A program made the position numbers and the translations under genes. 34,213 nt of DNA, taken from the NCBI GenBank assembly GCA_028292315.1, contig JAQGMO010000193.1, forward strand, positions 1-34,213. Direction: 5' to 3'. The first letter of the stretch is position 1. Every line of letters begins with the position of its first letter. Origin of the DNA: Herminiimonas sp. (GTDB lineage Bacteria > Pseudomonadota > Gammaproteobacteria > Burkholderiales > Burkholderiaceae_D). Shown here one piece after another: positions 6,948 to 17,336 of this stretch. Under the pieces are notes generated by a model. It ran no database searches, was not told where the DNA came from, and saw only the letters and a program-made list of their open reading frames with translations.

Positions 6948-7877
6948 CTATCTTGCCGCTGCGCCGTTGGGCGGCGCAACGAAACCATTTTCGCCGGGCC
7001 CCGGCGTCACGGCCGGCGCGCCGAACAGGATGCTTTGCGGACGGTTATTCAGGCTTTCCAGCGTCCGGTTGAGCGCCCGCAGCGATGAACGCGCGTCGTC
7101 GGCCAATGGCAGAAACTCGAGCTCGATGCGATCCGCGGCCGATGCCACGTTATCGGCTGACCGGGAAATTTTTTCGATCGGACCAGTCGGGCCCTGCAGG
7201 CCGGCGGTCAGCGCATTGACGTCTTTCGATAATTTGGTAATCGCGGCCAGCGAGCGCTGCGCCTCCGTGGTCAGGGCCGGCAGGCGGGACAGGGTCGGCT
7301 GCAGTTGCCGGGGAATCGCTTCGAGTTCATTGGCTGCCTCACTGACGCTGGCGAACGCCGACAGAATCGCGGTCTGGTTGTCCGGACTGAGCAATGCATT
7401 GAAGCGCTTGGTCAGTTCCTCGGCCTGGACCAGGATCGCCATGCCCTTGTTCTGCAGGTTGTCGAGCAGGCTGGGACGCATCTCGATCCGTGCGATCTGG
7501 GTTTTGCTGCTCGGGACCCTGACCGGGTTGGTGCCGTCGTCGTCGAGCTGGACGTAGGCGATGCCGGTGACGCCCTGGTAGCCGAGTGTGCCATAGGTCG
7601 ACCGGGTGATCGGCGTATCCGGCTTGACGCTCATGTGGATCACGATTTGTCCGGGGACGTTCGGGTCGAAACTGATTTCATCGACCCGTCCCACATCGAG
7701 GCCGCGGTAGCGCACGGCGGCCTGCGGATTCAACCCGGGCACCGATAGCTTGGTCGCCATCTGGTAGGGCACGCGCTCGACGCGGTCGCGATTGAGCCAC
7801 AGCGCAATCAGGATCGCCGCAACCAGCAGCACGATGGTGAAGATTCCCGCAATCAGGGCATGTGACTTGTTTTCCAT
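6948..7877 (-). CDS. MlaD/MCE-domain lipid-binding protein
   Basis: The 309-residue protein has one N-terminal membrane anchor (about 8-28). A single MCE domain follows (about 38-117), with the family pattern VPGLNPQAAVRYRGLDVGRV and GYQGVTGIAYVQL. A long helical, Ala/Leu-rich C-terminal region (about 140-270) is likely coiled coil. MCE proteins form hexameric rings in the periplasm that shuttle phospholipids. It is longer than E. coli MlaD (about 180 residues) and closer to the MCE proteins paired with ABC_trans_aux lipoproteins. The ATPase gene ends 8 bp upstream. Confidence 0.88.
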   Translation of the reverse strand: MENKSHALIAGIFTIVLLVAAILIALWLNRDRVERVPYQMATKLSVPGLNPQAAVRYRGLDVGRVDEISFDPNVPGQIVIHMSVKPDTPITRSTYGTLGYQGVTGIAYVQLDDDGTNPVRVPSSKTQIARIEMRPSLLDNLQNKGMAILVQAEELTKRFNALLSPDNQTAILSAFASVSEAANELEAIPRQLQPTLSRLPALTTEAQRSLAAITKLSKDVNALTAGLQGPTGPIEKISRSADNVASAADRIELEFLPLADDARSSLRALNRTLESLNNRPQSILFGAPAVTPGPGENGFVAPPNGAAAR

Positions 7878-7885
7878 AACCTTCC

Positions 7886-8722
7886 TTACTCCTGTCCGGC
7901 GATCGATACGCCGCGGTAGCCTTCCAGGGCGCGCCGGCCGCGCTCTCCCAGGAAGAATTCTTCAATAAACGGGTGCTTGACTGCAAGCACTTCCTCCGGC
8001 GTTCCATACGCGATCACGCGCTTTTCGGCCAGTACTGCGACTTTCGTCGACAGGGCAAACAGCGTGTCGAGGTCATGGGTCACCATGACCACGGTCAGCC
8101 GCATTTCCTGGCGCAGCGAACGGATCAGTTCAACAAACGATTCCGATAGACTGGGGTCGAGGCCGGCGGTCGGCTCATCCAGGAACAACAGCTCCGGTTC
8201 CAGCGCCAGCGCGCGCGCCAGCGCCACCCGCTTGATCATGCCACCCGACAGATCGGACGGCATTTTCAGGGCTTGTTCGGGATTAATGCCGACCATGTGC
8301 AACTTCAGCAAGACCGCGTCGCGGATCAGGTCTTCCGGCAGGGTGCGCAATTCGCGCATCGGCTGAGCCACATTGTCGAACGCGGTCAGCGCGGAAAACA
8401 GCGCCCCATGCTGAAACAGCATACCCCAGCGGTTGCGCAATTCCTGCAAATGGGCGGAATCGGCGGCGTTGATGTCTTCGCCGAAGACTTCCACCCTGCC
8501 GGCGGACGGCTTTTCGAGTCCCAGTATTTGCCGCAGCAAGGTAGTCTTGCCCGACCCGGAGCCCCCCACCAGCGACACGATTTCGCCCTGCTGAATTTCA
8601 AGGTCCAGTTTGTCATGCACGACAAAGTCATCGAACTGGGTGCGTAAACCGTGAATCTGGATTATCGGGCCATGTGCGGTCTCCCGCAGTTCTTCCGCCA
8701 CCTGGTCTTCCTGTTCCTGCAT
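7886..8722 (-). CDS. ABC transporter ATP-binding protein, MlaF-like
   Basis: The 278-residue ATPase has Walker A GGSGSGKT (53-60), Q-loop Q104 in FQHGALFS, signature LSGGM (158-162), Walker B LLFLDEP (D182, E183) and switch H216. The FQHGALFSALTAFDNVAQPMRE segment is characteristic of the MlaF/Ttg2A lipid-transport group. It powers retrograde or anterograde lipid transfer with the permease encoded just before it. I start it at ATG 8722, which overlaps the permease stop (TGATG). A TTG three bases earlier is in frame but less likely. Confidence 0.92.
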   Translation of the reverse strand: MQEQEDQVAEELRETAHGPIIQIHGLRTQFDDFVVHDKLDLEIQQGEIVSLVGGSGSGKTTLLRQILGLEKPSAGRVEVFGEDINAADSAHLQELRNRWGMLFQHGALFSALTAFDNVAQPMRELRTLPEDLIRDAVLLKLHMVGINPEQALKMPSDLSGGMIKRVALARALALEPELLFLDEPTAGLDPSLSESFVELIRSLRQEMRLTVVMVTHDLDTLFALSTKVAVLAEKRVIAYGTPEEVLAVKHPFIEEFFLGERGRRALEGYRGVSIAGQE

Positions 8723-9843
8723 CAAAACCCCACCCCGCTGAAAACAATGGCAAATACCGCATCGGCCAGGATCACCACGGTGATGGCCGTGACGACCGAG
8801 GTAGTTACGCCCTGCCCGAGGCTTTCGGTATTTGGCTGGATGCGCAGGCCGAAATGGCTTGCGACCAATGCGATCAGGGAGCCGAACACGACGCCCTTGC
8901 CGAGCCCGATCCAGTAGTTGGCGATCGGTACCGCATCCGGCAATTCACGGATGAAATAACTGGGTGACATGCCCAGTTCGAGTTTGGCCGCAACCATCCC
9001 GCCGACCAGCGCCATGGCATCAGTCCAGACCACCAGCAGGGGCATGACCAGCGCCAAGGCTAATACCTTGGGCATGATCAAGCGGAAACCATGCGGCAAG
9101 CCCATCACGAGCATGGCGTCCAGTTCCTCGGTGACCCGCATCACGCCCAGTTGCGCCGTGATCGACGAGCCGGACCGACCAGCCACCAGGATCGCGGCCA
9201 GCATCGGTCCCAGTTCGCGTACGATCGCCATCCCCAGGATATTCACCAGGTACACGTCGCCGCCGAAAGAATGCAATTGCTGCGCCGAAAGGTAGGAAAG
9301 AACGATCCCGATTAAAAATCCGACCAGCGCGGTAATGCCGAGCGCCTGGTAACCGATATGAAAAACATTGGATGATATCTCTTTCCAGGGGCCGCGCTGC
9401 GGCAGGGCGATGAATCGGGCGATATCCAGCACCAGTTGTCCAATCAATCCGATAAAGCCGGAAAAATGATCGACGACGTTATCGTATACGGTGCGCAGCG
9501 AAGCAATCGAGAACGGTTGCGGCTGCTGATCCGGCAGGGCAATCGGGCCGGCCTGCTCCAGCCGGTTGAAAAACTCTTCATGGGCATCAGCCAGGGCAAG
9601 CCTTGGCGGGCGCTTTTTCCCCCATGCGTTCCAGAATAACTGGGCGCCGAAATGATCGAGCGTGGCGATGCCGGACAAGTCCCATTGCAGCGCATGTTTA
9701 TCGGGCACTGCCTGCAAAACGGCGTTGATGCCGGAAATAACCTGCGGGCGCGCCAGTGCCTGTACCTGCCAGATACCGGTGGCTGAGACAGTCGCGTGGT
9801 CCTGTTGGTCGATGGTGATTGATGGCAATTCGTTTCTTGGCAT
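8722..9843 (-). CDS. MlaE-type permease with fused N-terminal STAS domain
   Basis: Residues 1 to about 100 form a STAS-like, non-membrane domain (ATGIWQVQALARPQ ... LQWDLSGIATLDHFGAQLFWNAW), equivalent to a separate MlaB protein. Residues about 125-373 are the MlaE permease, with VGFLIGIVLSYL, the coupling region GRSGSSITAQLGVMRVTEELDAM and MVMGLPHGFRLIMPKVLA. It is the membrane subunit of an ABC lipid transporter in the inner membrane. No stand-alone MlaB and no MlaC-like periplasmic carrier gene is present, so the set differs from the canonical mlaFEDCB operon. The start at 9843 lacks a clear ribosome site. Confidence 0.9.
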   Translation of the reverse strand: MPRNELPSITIDQQDHATVSATGIWQVQALARPQVISGINAVLQAVPDKHALQWDLSGIATLDHFGAQLFWNAWGKKRPPRLALADAHEEFFNRLEQAGPIALPDQQPQPFSIASLRTVYDNVVDHFSGFIGLIGQLVLDIARFIALPQRGPWKEISSNVFHIGYQALGITALVGFLIGIVLSYLSAQQLHSFGGDVYLVNILGMAIVRELGPMLAAILVAGRSGSSITAQLGVMRVTEELDAMLVMGLPHGFRLIMPKVLALALVMPLLVVWTDAMALVGGMVAAKLELGMSPSYFIRELPDAVPIANYWIGLGKGVVFGSLIALVASHFGLRIQPNTESLGQGVTTSVVTAITVVILADAVFAIVFSGVGF

Positions 9844-9953
9844 GGGTCGAGTGTAAGTGAGAAAGCATTATGCGTCACCTGGCAAGAAACCGCAGGGCAT
9901 TGTCCTTCAGGCCCCGGTATCATCGCGGGCGGCATCCCGTTACAATGCGGCAC

Positions 9954-10766
9954 ATGAATATTCCGCTTTCCGCGCAGCGCATTGCTGCATTGTCATCCGA
10001 TGTCCATTGCCGGGCTGATCTTGAACTGGTGGCTTCTACCGGATCCACCAATGCCGACTTGCTGGCGCGGCTGAATCGGCTTACCGGCCCGTTGCTGCTG
10101 GTTGCAGAGGCGCAAACAGCGGGACGTGGGCGCGCCGGCCGGGAATGGTTTTCGGCGCCCGGTTCGGCATTGACATTTTCTCTTGCCTGGAAATTCATGC
10201 GGCCATTGGCAGGACTGGTCGGCTTGCCGCTTGCGGTCGGGGTGGCCATTGCCGAAACGCTCGCTTCGTTCGGTATCGATGCGCAGCTCAAATGGCCGAA
10301 TGACGTGTTGCGGGATGGCCGCAAGCTTGCCGGTATCCTGATAGAAACCGCCACCGTTAATGACGGCGGGCAGCCGGCGATCTGGGCCGTGGTCGGGGTC
10401 GGGCTGAATATCATACTGCCGGAACAACTTGTTACGAAGATCGGCGTCCCGGTTGCGCAGATGTCGGACGGCATCGATCGTGACCAGTTGATGGCTTCGT
10501 TATGGAGGGGCCTTGAACAGGCGCTGGCCGAATTCGATGCGGCGGGCTTCGACGCGTTCATGGAACGCTGGAATCGGCTGCATGCGTACGCGGGCCAGAT
10601 GGTGACGATAATCGATCGCGGCCGGACTTTGCACGAGGGCAGGGCAGCCGGGGTCGACCAGTCGGGCCGGCTGCAAATCGATACCGGCGCCGGTCCGGTC
10701 ATGGTGGTCGCAGGCGATGTTTCATTGCGCGCGTTGAAGGAATCGGGCAATGTTGCTGTTAATTGA
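9954..10766 (+). CDS. birA: Biotin--[acetyl-CoA-carboxylase] ligase
   Basis: The 270-residue protein is a class I (monofunctional) biotin protein ligase. The catalytic core begins at ELVASTGSTN, with the biotinyl-AMP loop GRGRAGREW (57-65) and KWPNDV (113-118), followed by GRKLAGILIE. A C-terminal SH3-like domain covers about 220-265. There is no N-terminal helix-turn-helix, so it should not repress a biotin operon as E. coli BirA does. It attaches biotin to the carboxyl carrier protein of acetyl-CoA carboxylase. I chose ATG 9954; ATG 9945 is an alternative. TACAAT at 9941-9946 resembles a -10 box. It overlaps coaX by 17 bp, a common proteobacterial pair. Confidence 0.92.
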   Translation: MNIPLSAQRIAALSSDVHCRADLELVASTGSTNADLLARLNRLTGPLLLVAEAQTAGRGRAGREWFSAPGSALTFSLAWKFMRPLAGLVGLPLAVGVAIAETLASFGIDAQLKWPNDVLRDGRKLAGILIETATVNDGGQPAIWAVVGVGLNIILPEQLVTKIGVPVAQMSDGIDRDQLMASLWRGLEQALAEFDAAGFDAFMERWNRLHAYAGQMVTIIDRGRTLHEGRAAGVDQSGRLQIDTGAGPVMVVAGDVSLRALKESGNVAVN

Positions 10767-11541
10767 TGCCGGCAATACGCGCGTTAAATGGGCGCTGGCT
10801 GAGGAATGCGGGCCCGGCGCCGGCGCGGCCGATGCCGGATGGGGACGCTGGGCCGCGGCCGGCGCGGCCGGGCACGCGGAGCTGGCGCACCTGGCAACCG
10901 CATGGCGCGCCGCGAAGCCATCGCGCATCCTGATCTCGAACGTGGCTGGCGCCGCCGTGCGGGAGGCGCTCGACCGGCTGCTGGAGGGCGCAGCCGGAGC
11001 AGGGGCGTCGCAGGCGGAGTGGTTCAAATCGGCGCCGCAGCGCGGCAGCGTGCGCAATGCATACCGCGATCCCGCCCAACTCGGCTGCGATCGTTTTGCT
11101 TCGGCCATCGGCGCCCGCGCGCAGTTTCCAGGCCAGCCGCTGCTGATTGTTACGTGCGGCACCGCGACGACGATCGATGCGCTGACAGCCGACGGCGTTT
11201 TCCTCGGTGGCATGATCTTGCCGGGCCTGGACCTGATGGCCGCGGCGCTGGCCTCCAATACCGCGCAGCTGCCGCAGGTTGCGCAGCAAACGGCAGCGAT
11301 CACGCCGTTTGCGGACAATACCGCCGACGCGATCGCAAGCGGCTGCATCGCGGCGCAGACCGGCGCGATCGAACATGCGCTGGGCGCCCTGAACAAGCGG
11401 CATGGCGCGGCGCGCTGCATTCTGTCGGGCGGAGCGGCCGGCCGGGTGGCGCCGCATCTCCAGGTTCCCTGCAGCATGGTGGAGAACCTGGTGTTGATCG
11501 GATTGCAGGTGGTGGCCATGGAACAGGACCCATCATGCTAA
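10750..11541 (+). CDS. coaX: Type III pantothenate kinase
   Basis: The 263-residue protein has the ASKHA-fold CoaX motifs: DAGNTRVKW (6-14, phosphate 1), GCDRF (112-116, with the catalytic Asp) and CGTATTID (136-143), then GGMILPGL. It phosphorylates pantothenate, the first step of coenzyme A synthesis. Type III enzymes need a monovalent cation and are not inhibited by CoA. It overlaps birA (17 bp) and the SPOR gene (7 bp), so the three are translationally coupled. An Ala/Gly-rich stretch at about 23-45 is probably a family-typical loop. Confidence 0.94.
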   Translation: MLLLIDAGNTRVKWALAEECGPGAGAADAGWGRWAAAGAAGHAELAHLATAWRAAKPSRILISNVAGAAVREALDRLLEGAAGAGASQAEWFKSAPQRGSVRNAYRDPAQLGCDRFASAIGARAQFPGQPLLIVTCGTATTIDALTADGVFLGGMILPGLDLMAAALASNTAQLPQVAQQTAAITPFADNTADAIASGCIAAQTGAIEHALGALNKRHGAARCILSGGAAGRVAPHLQVPCSMVENLVLIGLQVVAMEQDPSC

Positions 11542-12242
11542 AACTTTTCTTTTATGTGCTGCTGGCGGCAAATGGGCTGTTGTTCGCGGTCCACCAGGGC
11601 TATCTCGATCCATTGCTGCCGACCGGACGCGAGCCGGCGCGCATGGGCCGGCAAATCAATGCCGACAAATTAATACTGAGCGGCGCGCAGTCCGCCAGTC
11701 CGGCCGGCGCAACCGGCGCCCCGGCTGCCGCAACCGAAGCGCCGGCGGCCGCCGCAGCCCGGCCGGGCAAGGACCAGGAGAATCAGGCATGCACTGAAAT
11801 CGGCAACTTCGGGCTGGCCGATGCGGCACGGTTCGAAGCGCGGGTGGCGCGCCTGCCGTTCAAGGAAAAGCTGGCGCGGCGCGAAGTCCCGGAGGCCATC
11901 ACGCATATGGTATTAATCCCGCCCCAGGGCGGCAAGGAAGGGGCGGACCAGCGGGTTGCCGATCTGCGCGCACTGGGCATTGCCGATTATTTCGTGATTC
12001 AGGATAACTCGCGCCGGCGCTGGGGCATCTCGCTCGGCCTGTTCAAGACAGCCGAGGCGGCCAATGCGCATCTTGCCGCGGTGGCGCAGCGTGGCGTGAC
12101 CGGCGCCCGCGTAATCGAGTATAACGTCGGGCTCGCCCGGACCGCCTTCCAGTTGCGCGACCCTGATCCGCAGATCAAGGCTGGAATTGAAAAAATCATG
12201 GCCGACTTTCCGCGCCAGGAAATACGCAGCTGCGACTCGTAA
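11535..12242 (+). CDS. SPOR-domain protein
   Basis: The protein begins MLKLFFYVLLAANGLLFAVHQGYL, an N-terminal membrane anchor, giving 235 residues. An Ala/Pro-rich linker covers about 55-80 (PAAATEAPAAAAARPG). The C-terminal SPOR-like fold covers about 115-200 (THMVLIPPQGGKEGADQRVADLRALGIADYFVI; RRRWGISLGLFKTAEAANAHLA). SPOR domains bind denuded peptidoglycan glycans, usually at the division septum. The ATG lies inside the end of coaX (7-bp overlap), which rules out longer in-frame extensions. This birA-coaX-SPOR order is common in Burkholderiales. Its exact role, for example in division, is not shown. Confidence 0.82.
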   Translation: MLKLFFYVLLAANGLLFAVHQGYLDPLLPTGREPARMGRQINADKLILSGAQSASPAGATGAPAAATEAPAAAAARPGKDQENQACTEIGNFGLADAARFEARVARLPFKEKLARREVPEAITHMVLIPPQGGKEGADQRVADLRALGIADYFVIQDNSRRRWGISLGLFKTAEAANAHLAAVAQRGVTGARVIEYNVGLARTAFQLRDPDPQIKAGIEKIMADFPRQEIRSCDS

Positions 12243-12581
12243 ACATGCTGCAAGCGTGTGACGGATTATCCGGATGCATGGCGCCCCTGGTCTGGCGCCC
12301 GGCCCGCTCTATCAGCAGCTGATTTGGAAATTGGGCCGGTATTTTGTGCGGTAACTGATCCGGCCCCTGCTCCATCATGCAACTTGCGCTGGATGCCTTG
12401 CTAGACTGACCTAACGCAAGCCGCGCGCACCGAAACTGCCAAACACTGCACATGCGGTTGAAGCGCAACCCGCGTTCACTGTGCATGGCGGATGGCATCC
12501 CTGGCGTCTCCCGGCGTCTCCCGGCGTCTCTTTTCCCGGCCCTGCATTTTATCCGCGCCAGCCTTCAGGAAAATGAGGATC
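12243..12581. other. Intergenic region upstream of the FadL porin gene
   Basis: About 340 bp without a convincing gene. GGGCCGG and CCGGCCC near 12333-12366 could pair around a 20-nt loop, but no T-tract follows. A short tandem repeat is at 12501-12530. The porin ribosome site (GAGG) is just before 12582. No clear promoter was identified. Confidence 0.35.
12501..12530. repeat. Three tandem copies of a 10-bp unit
   Basis: The unit CCGGCGTCTC occurs at 12511-12520 and 12521-12530, preceded by a copy with one change (CTGGCGTCTC, 12501-12510). It lies in the leader of the porin gene, 50 bp before the start codon. The copy number could vary by slippage. Confidence 0.8.
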
Positions 12582-13910
12582 ATGATGAAACTGTTGCCAT
12601 TCATCGTAGCAATGCTGCTATGTGCAGGTTCCGGCGCCGCCTGCGCCAGCGGTTTCGCGCTGAGCGAAATGAGTGCCGCCGGGGTCGGCAGCGCAAATGC
12701 CGGCGGCGCTGCCGCAGCGGAAGATATCAGCACCATTTTTTTCAATCCGGCCGGCCTGATGCGATCGAGCGGCCGGCAATTCATGGCGTCCGGCTCGGGC
12801 ATTCGCCCGTCGGCGAAATTTGAAAACCGGGGATCGCTGTCCGCGCTCGGCACACCGCTTGCGGGCGGCAACGGCGGCGACGCCGGCACTTGGGCATTTG
12901 TGCCAGCGCTGTTTTATGCGATGGACGCCGGCCCCGGGTTACGCTTCGGGATCGGCGTGCATGCGCCGTTCGGCCTGAAGACCGACTATGAGGCGGGCTG
13001 GGTCGGCCGTTACCAGGCACTTAAATCAGAGCTGAGAGCGGTGAATATCAACCCCGTGCTGGCCTACCGTCCGAGTGACAGCCTTTCGCTCGGCATCGGC
13101 GTGAGCGCGCAGTACATCGACGTTGAACTGTCGCGCGCGATCGATTTCGGCACGATCTGCCTGGGCGCGCTGGGCGCAGCCAGGTGCGCGCCGGCCGGCT
13201 TGCTGCCGCAAGCCGCGGATGGCAAAGTCACGGTGGACGGTAGCGACTGGGGCTATGGATTCAATCTGGGCGCGCTCTATGCGCCAGGCCCGGCGGCGCG
13301 TTTCGGCATTGCCTGGCGCTCCCGGATCATTCACCGGCTATCCGGCGACGCGCGCTTCGAGCGGCCTGCGCGCTTGCCGGCGCCGCTCGCGGCCGCGCCC
13401 GCGTTTGCCAACACCGGTTCCAGGGCCGACGTGGACCTGCCGGAACTGGCGAGCCTCAGCGCCACCTTGGAACTCAACCCGAAGTGGACGCTGATGAGCG
13501 ATCTGAGCTGGCAGCACTGGAGCCGCTTCAGGGAATTACGCATACGCTTCGACAACGGCGCGCCCGACAGTGTAACGCCGCAGCAATGGCGCAATACGTT
13601 TCGGTTCGCGGTCGGGGTTAACCATCACTACAGCGATCGCTGGAAACTGCGCAGCGGCATCGCCTGGGACCAGACGCCGGTAAAAAGCGCATTCCGGACG
13701 CCACGCATTCCCGATAACAACCGCCTGTGGCTGGCGCTCGGCGCGCAATACCGGCCGTCGCAGCAAAGCGCATGGGACATCGGTTATGCGCATTTGTTCA
13801 TGAACGACACCTCGATCAACAAGGCGGAACCGCCGGTCGGCGGCACGCTCATCGGGAATTACAGCAGTGACGTGAATATCCTGAGTGTGCAGTACAACTA
13901 TTCCTTCTGA
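12582..13910 (+). CDS. Outer-membrane transport protein, OmpP1/FadL/TodX family
   Basis: The 442-residue precursor has a signal peptide (MMKLLPFIVAMLLCAG... ending ACA|SGFALSE). The mature N-terminus SGFALSEMSAAGVGSANAGGAAAAEDISTIFFNPAGL is the classic FadL plug signature. The rest alternates beta strands and ends in an aromatic residue (VQYNYSF), as outer-membrane barrels do. Members import long-chain fatty acids or other hydrophobic compounds. A substrate cannot be assigned; no fatty-acid or aromatic catabolic gene adjoins. I chose ATG 12582 because a GAGG ribosome site precedes it and the signal peptide then has normal length. The 3' end overlaps the convergent CWC gene by 13 bp. Confidence 0.9.
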   Translation: MMKLLPFIVAMLLCAGSGAACASGFALSEMSAAGVGSANAGGAAAAEDISTIFFNPAGLMRSSGRQFMASGSGIRPSAKFENRGSLSALGTPLAGGNGGDAGTWAFVPALFYAMDAGPGLRFGIGVHAPFGLKTDYEAGWVGRYQALKSELRAVNINPVLAYRPSDSLSLGIGVSAQYIDVELSRAIDFGTICLGALGAARCAPAGLLPQAADGKVTVDGSDWGYGFNLGALYAPGPAARFGIAWRSRIIHRLSGDARFERPARLPAPLAAAPAFANTGSRADVDLPELASLSATLELNPKWTLMSDLSWQHWSRFRELRIRFDNGAPDSVTPQQWRNTFRFAVGVNHHYSDRWKLRSGIAWDQTPVKSAFRTPRIPDNNRLWLALGAQYRPSQQSAWDIGYAHLFMNDTSINKAEPPVGGTLIGNYSSDVNILSVQYNYSF

Positions 13911-14095
13911 AGCCGCGCGGCATCGATTTTCGCGCGCAGGCATGCAGGACAAAAACAGCGCGCCGAGGCCGGATCATCGCCGGGAGAAAAAACAGGCGGA
14001 TGGGCCGGCAGCCTGGTGCACCAGCAAGGTTCGGTCGTGACGCAGTCCGCCATGCCACATTGAAATGCCGCGCCGCATTGTGGACAGGTGCTCAT
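13898..14095 (-). CDS. Cysteine-rich CWC family protein
   Basis: The 65-residue protein begins MSTCPQCGAAFQCGMA and contains EPCWCTRLP and CFCPACLRAKI. This spacing of Cys pairs and the central CWC triplet define the Cys_rich_CWC family. The eight or so cysteines likely bind zinc or an Fe-S cluster; the function is unknown. The ATG overlaps the anti-sigma stop codon by 4 bp (ATGA), so it is the third cistron of the sigma-factor unit. Its stop lies inside the end of the convergent porin gene. Confidence 0.82.
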   Translation of the reverse strand: MSTCPQCGAAFQCGMADCVTTEPCWCTRLPAHPPVFSPGDDPASARCFCPACLRAKIDAARLQKE

Positions 14096-14336
14096 GGTCG
14101 TTCGCGCCCGGGATCGGCCTCGGCCTCGGCCCCGACTGGGGGGCCGTCATGCCGCACGGCGCGCCGGATCAGGTTCAGCTGGCCGGTGAAATTGCGGCAT
14201 GCCTGGCATACCATGAGGTGCACCCGCATGCGGACCCGCTCTACCAGCGACAGTTCGCGGTCGAGTCCCTCCGAACTAAGGCGGTGTACTTCCCTGCAAG
14301 TAGGTTTGAATCCCATTCGATCGGCTTCCCTCTTCA

Positions 14337-14337
<1 letters not shown>
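14092..14337 (-). CDS. Zinc-finger anti-sigma factor (zf-HC2/ZAS-like)
   Basis: The 81-residue protein carries the HxxxCxxC motif of zinc-binding anti-sigma domains (H40, C44, C47 in RVHLMVCQACRNF), with a further C14. It has no membrane segment, so it would be a soluble, possibly redox-sensing anti-sigma factor. It starts at ATG 14337, overlapping the sigma stop (TGATG), and ends overlapping the CWC gene. In soluble ZAS proteins such as RsrA and Neisseria MseR, oxidation or metal loss frees the sigma factor; a similar role here is inferred from gene order and motif. Confidence 0.85.
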
Positions 14338-16683
<2,346 letters not shown>

Positions 16684-16725
16684 TGATGGGGTGTCCCAAC
16701 CGATTGCTTATTAACTAAAAAAACC

Positions 16726-17301
16726 ATGGCAACCACCAGACCGGGCGAGCGCAAACTTCAAATTCTCCAGACCCTGGCAACGATGCTGGAACAACCGAAG
16801 GGTGAAAAAATAACCACTGCCGCGCTGGCGGGGCGGCTGGAAGTCTCGGAAGCGGCCTTGTACAGGCATTTTGCCAGCAAGGCGCAAATGTTCGAGGGAT
16901 TGATCGAGTTTATCGAATCGACCGTTTTCGGGTTGATCAACCAGATTGCCGCGGAACATGAAAACGGATTGGTGCAGGTACAGGCGATTGCCGGCATGCT
17001 GCTCAATTTTGCGGAGCGCAATCCGGGCATGACGCGGGTCATCATCGGCGATGCGCTGGTGAATGAAGACGAGCGGCTGCAATTGCGCATGAACCAGTTC
17101 ATCGATCGCATCGAGTTGGCGATCAAGCAATCCTTGCGGGTCGCCGCGACCCAGGGTCAGGCAGCGGAAAATGAGGTCGCCACCCGCGCCAACATGATCG
17201 CCAGCCTGGTGCTGGGCCGTTGGCATCGCTTCGCCAAGACCGGCTTCAGGCAAAGTCCGTCCAAGGATGCGCAAGAGCAGATCGCCATGCTGCTGGCGTG
17301 A
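16726..17301 (+). CDS. slmA: Nucleoid occlusion factor SlmA (TetR family)
   Basis: The 191-residue protein has an N-terminal TetR helix-turn-helix (about 10-60; ITTAALAGRLEVSEAALYRHFASKAQMFEGLI). It also has the SlmA-specific segment FIESTVFGLINQI and a C-terminal NMIASLVLGRWHRFAKTGFR. SlmA binds palindromic sites across the chromosome and blocks FtsZ ring assembly over DNA. It follows the HAD gene by 42 bp, in the argB-linked position typical of betaproteobacteria. No SlmA operator was identified nearby. Confidence 0.92.
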   Translation: MATTRPGERKLQILQTLATMLEQPKGEKITTAALAGRLEVSEAALYRHFASKAQMFEGLIEFIESTVFGLINQIAAEHENGLVQVQAIAGMLLNFAERNPGMTRVIIGDALVNEDERLQLRMNQFIDRIELAIKQSLRVAATQGQAAENEVATRANMIASLVLGRWHRFAKTGFRQSPSKDAQEQIAMLLA

Positions 17302-17336
17302 CCGGCGGCGTGACCTGCCGGTGTAATGCGGCTTTC

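Noticed and set aside
10806-11534. In-frame upstream extension of the SPOR gene
   Set aside because: It is antiparallel in composition to a real protein, lies inside coaX in another frame and would bury the N-terminal membrane anchor.
17301-17322. ACCGGC/GCCGGT dyad between slmA and the MFS gene as a terminator
   Set aside because: Only a 6-bp stem, a 10-nt loop and no T-tract.
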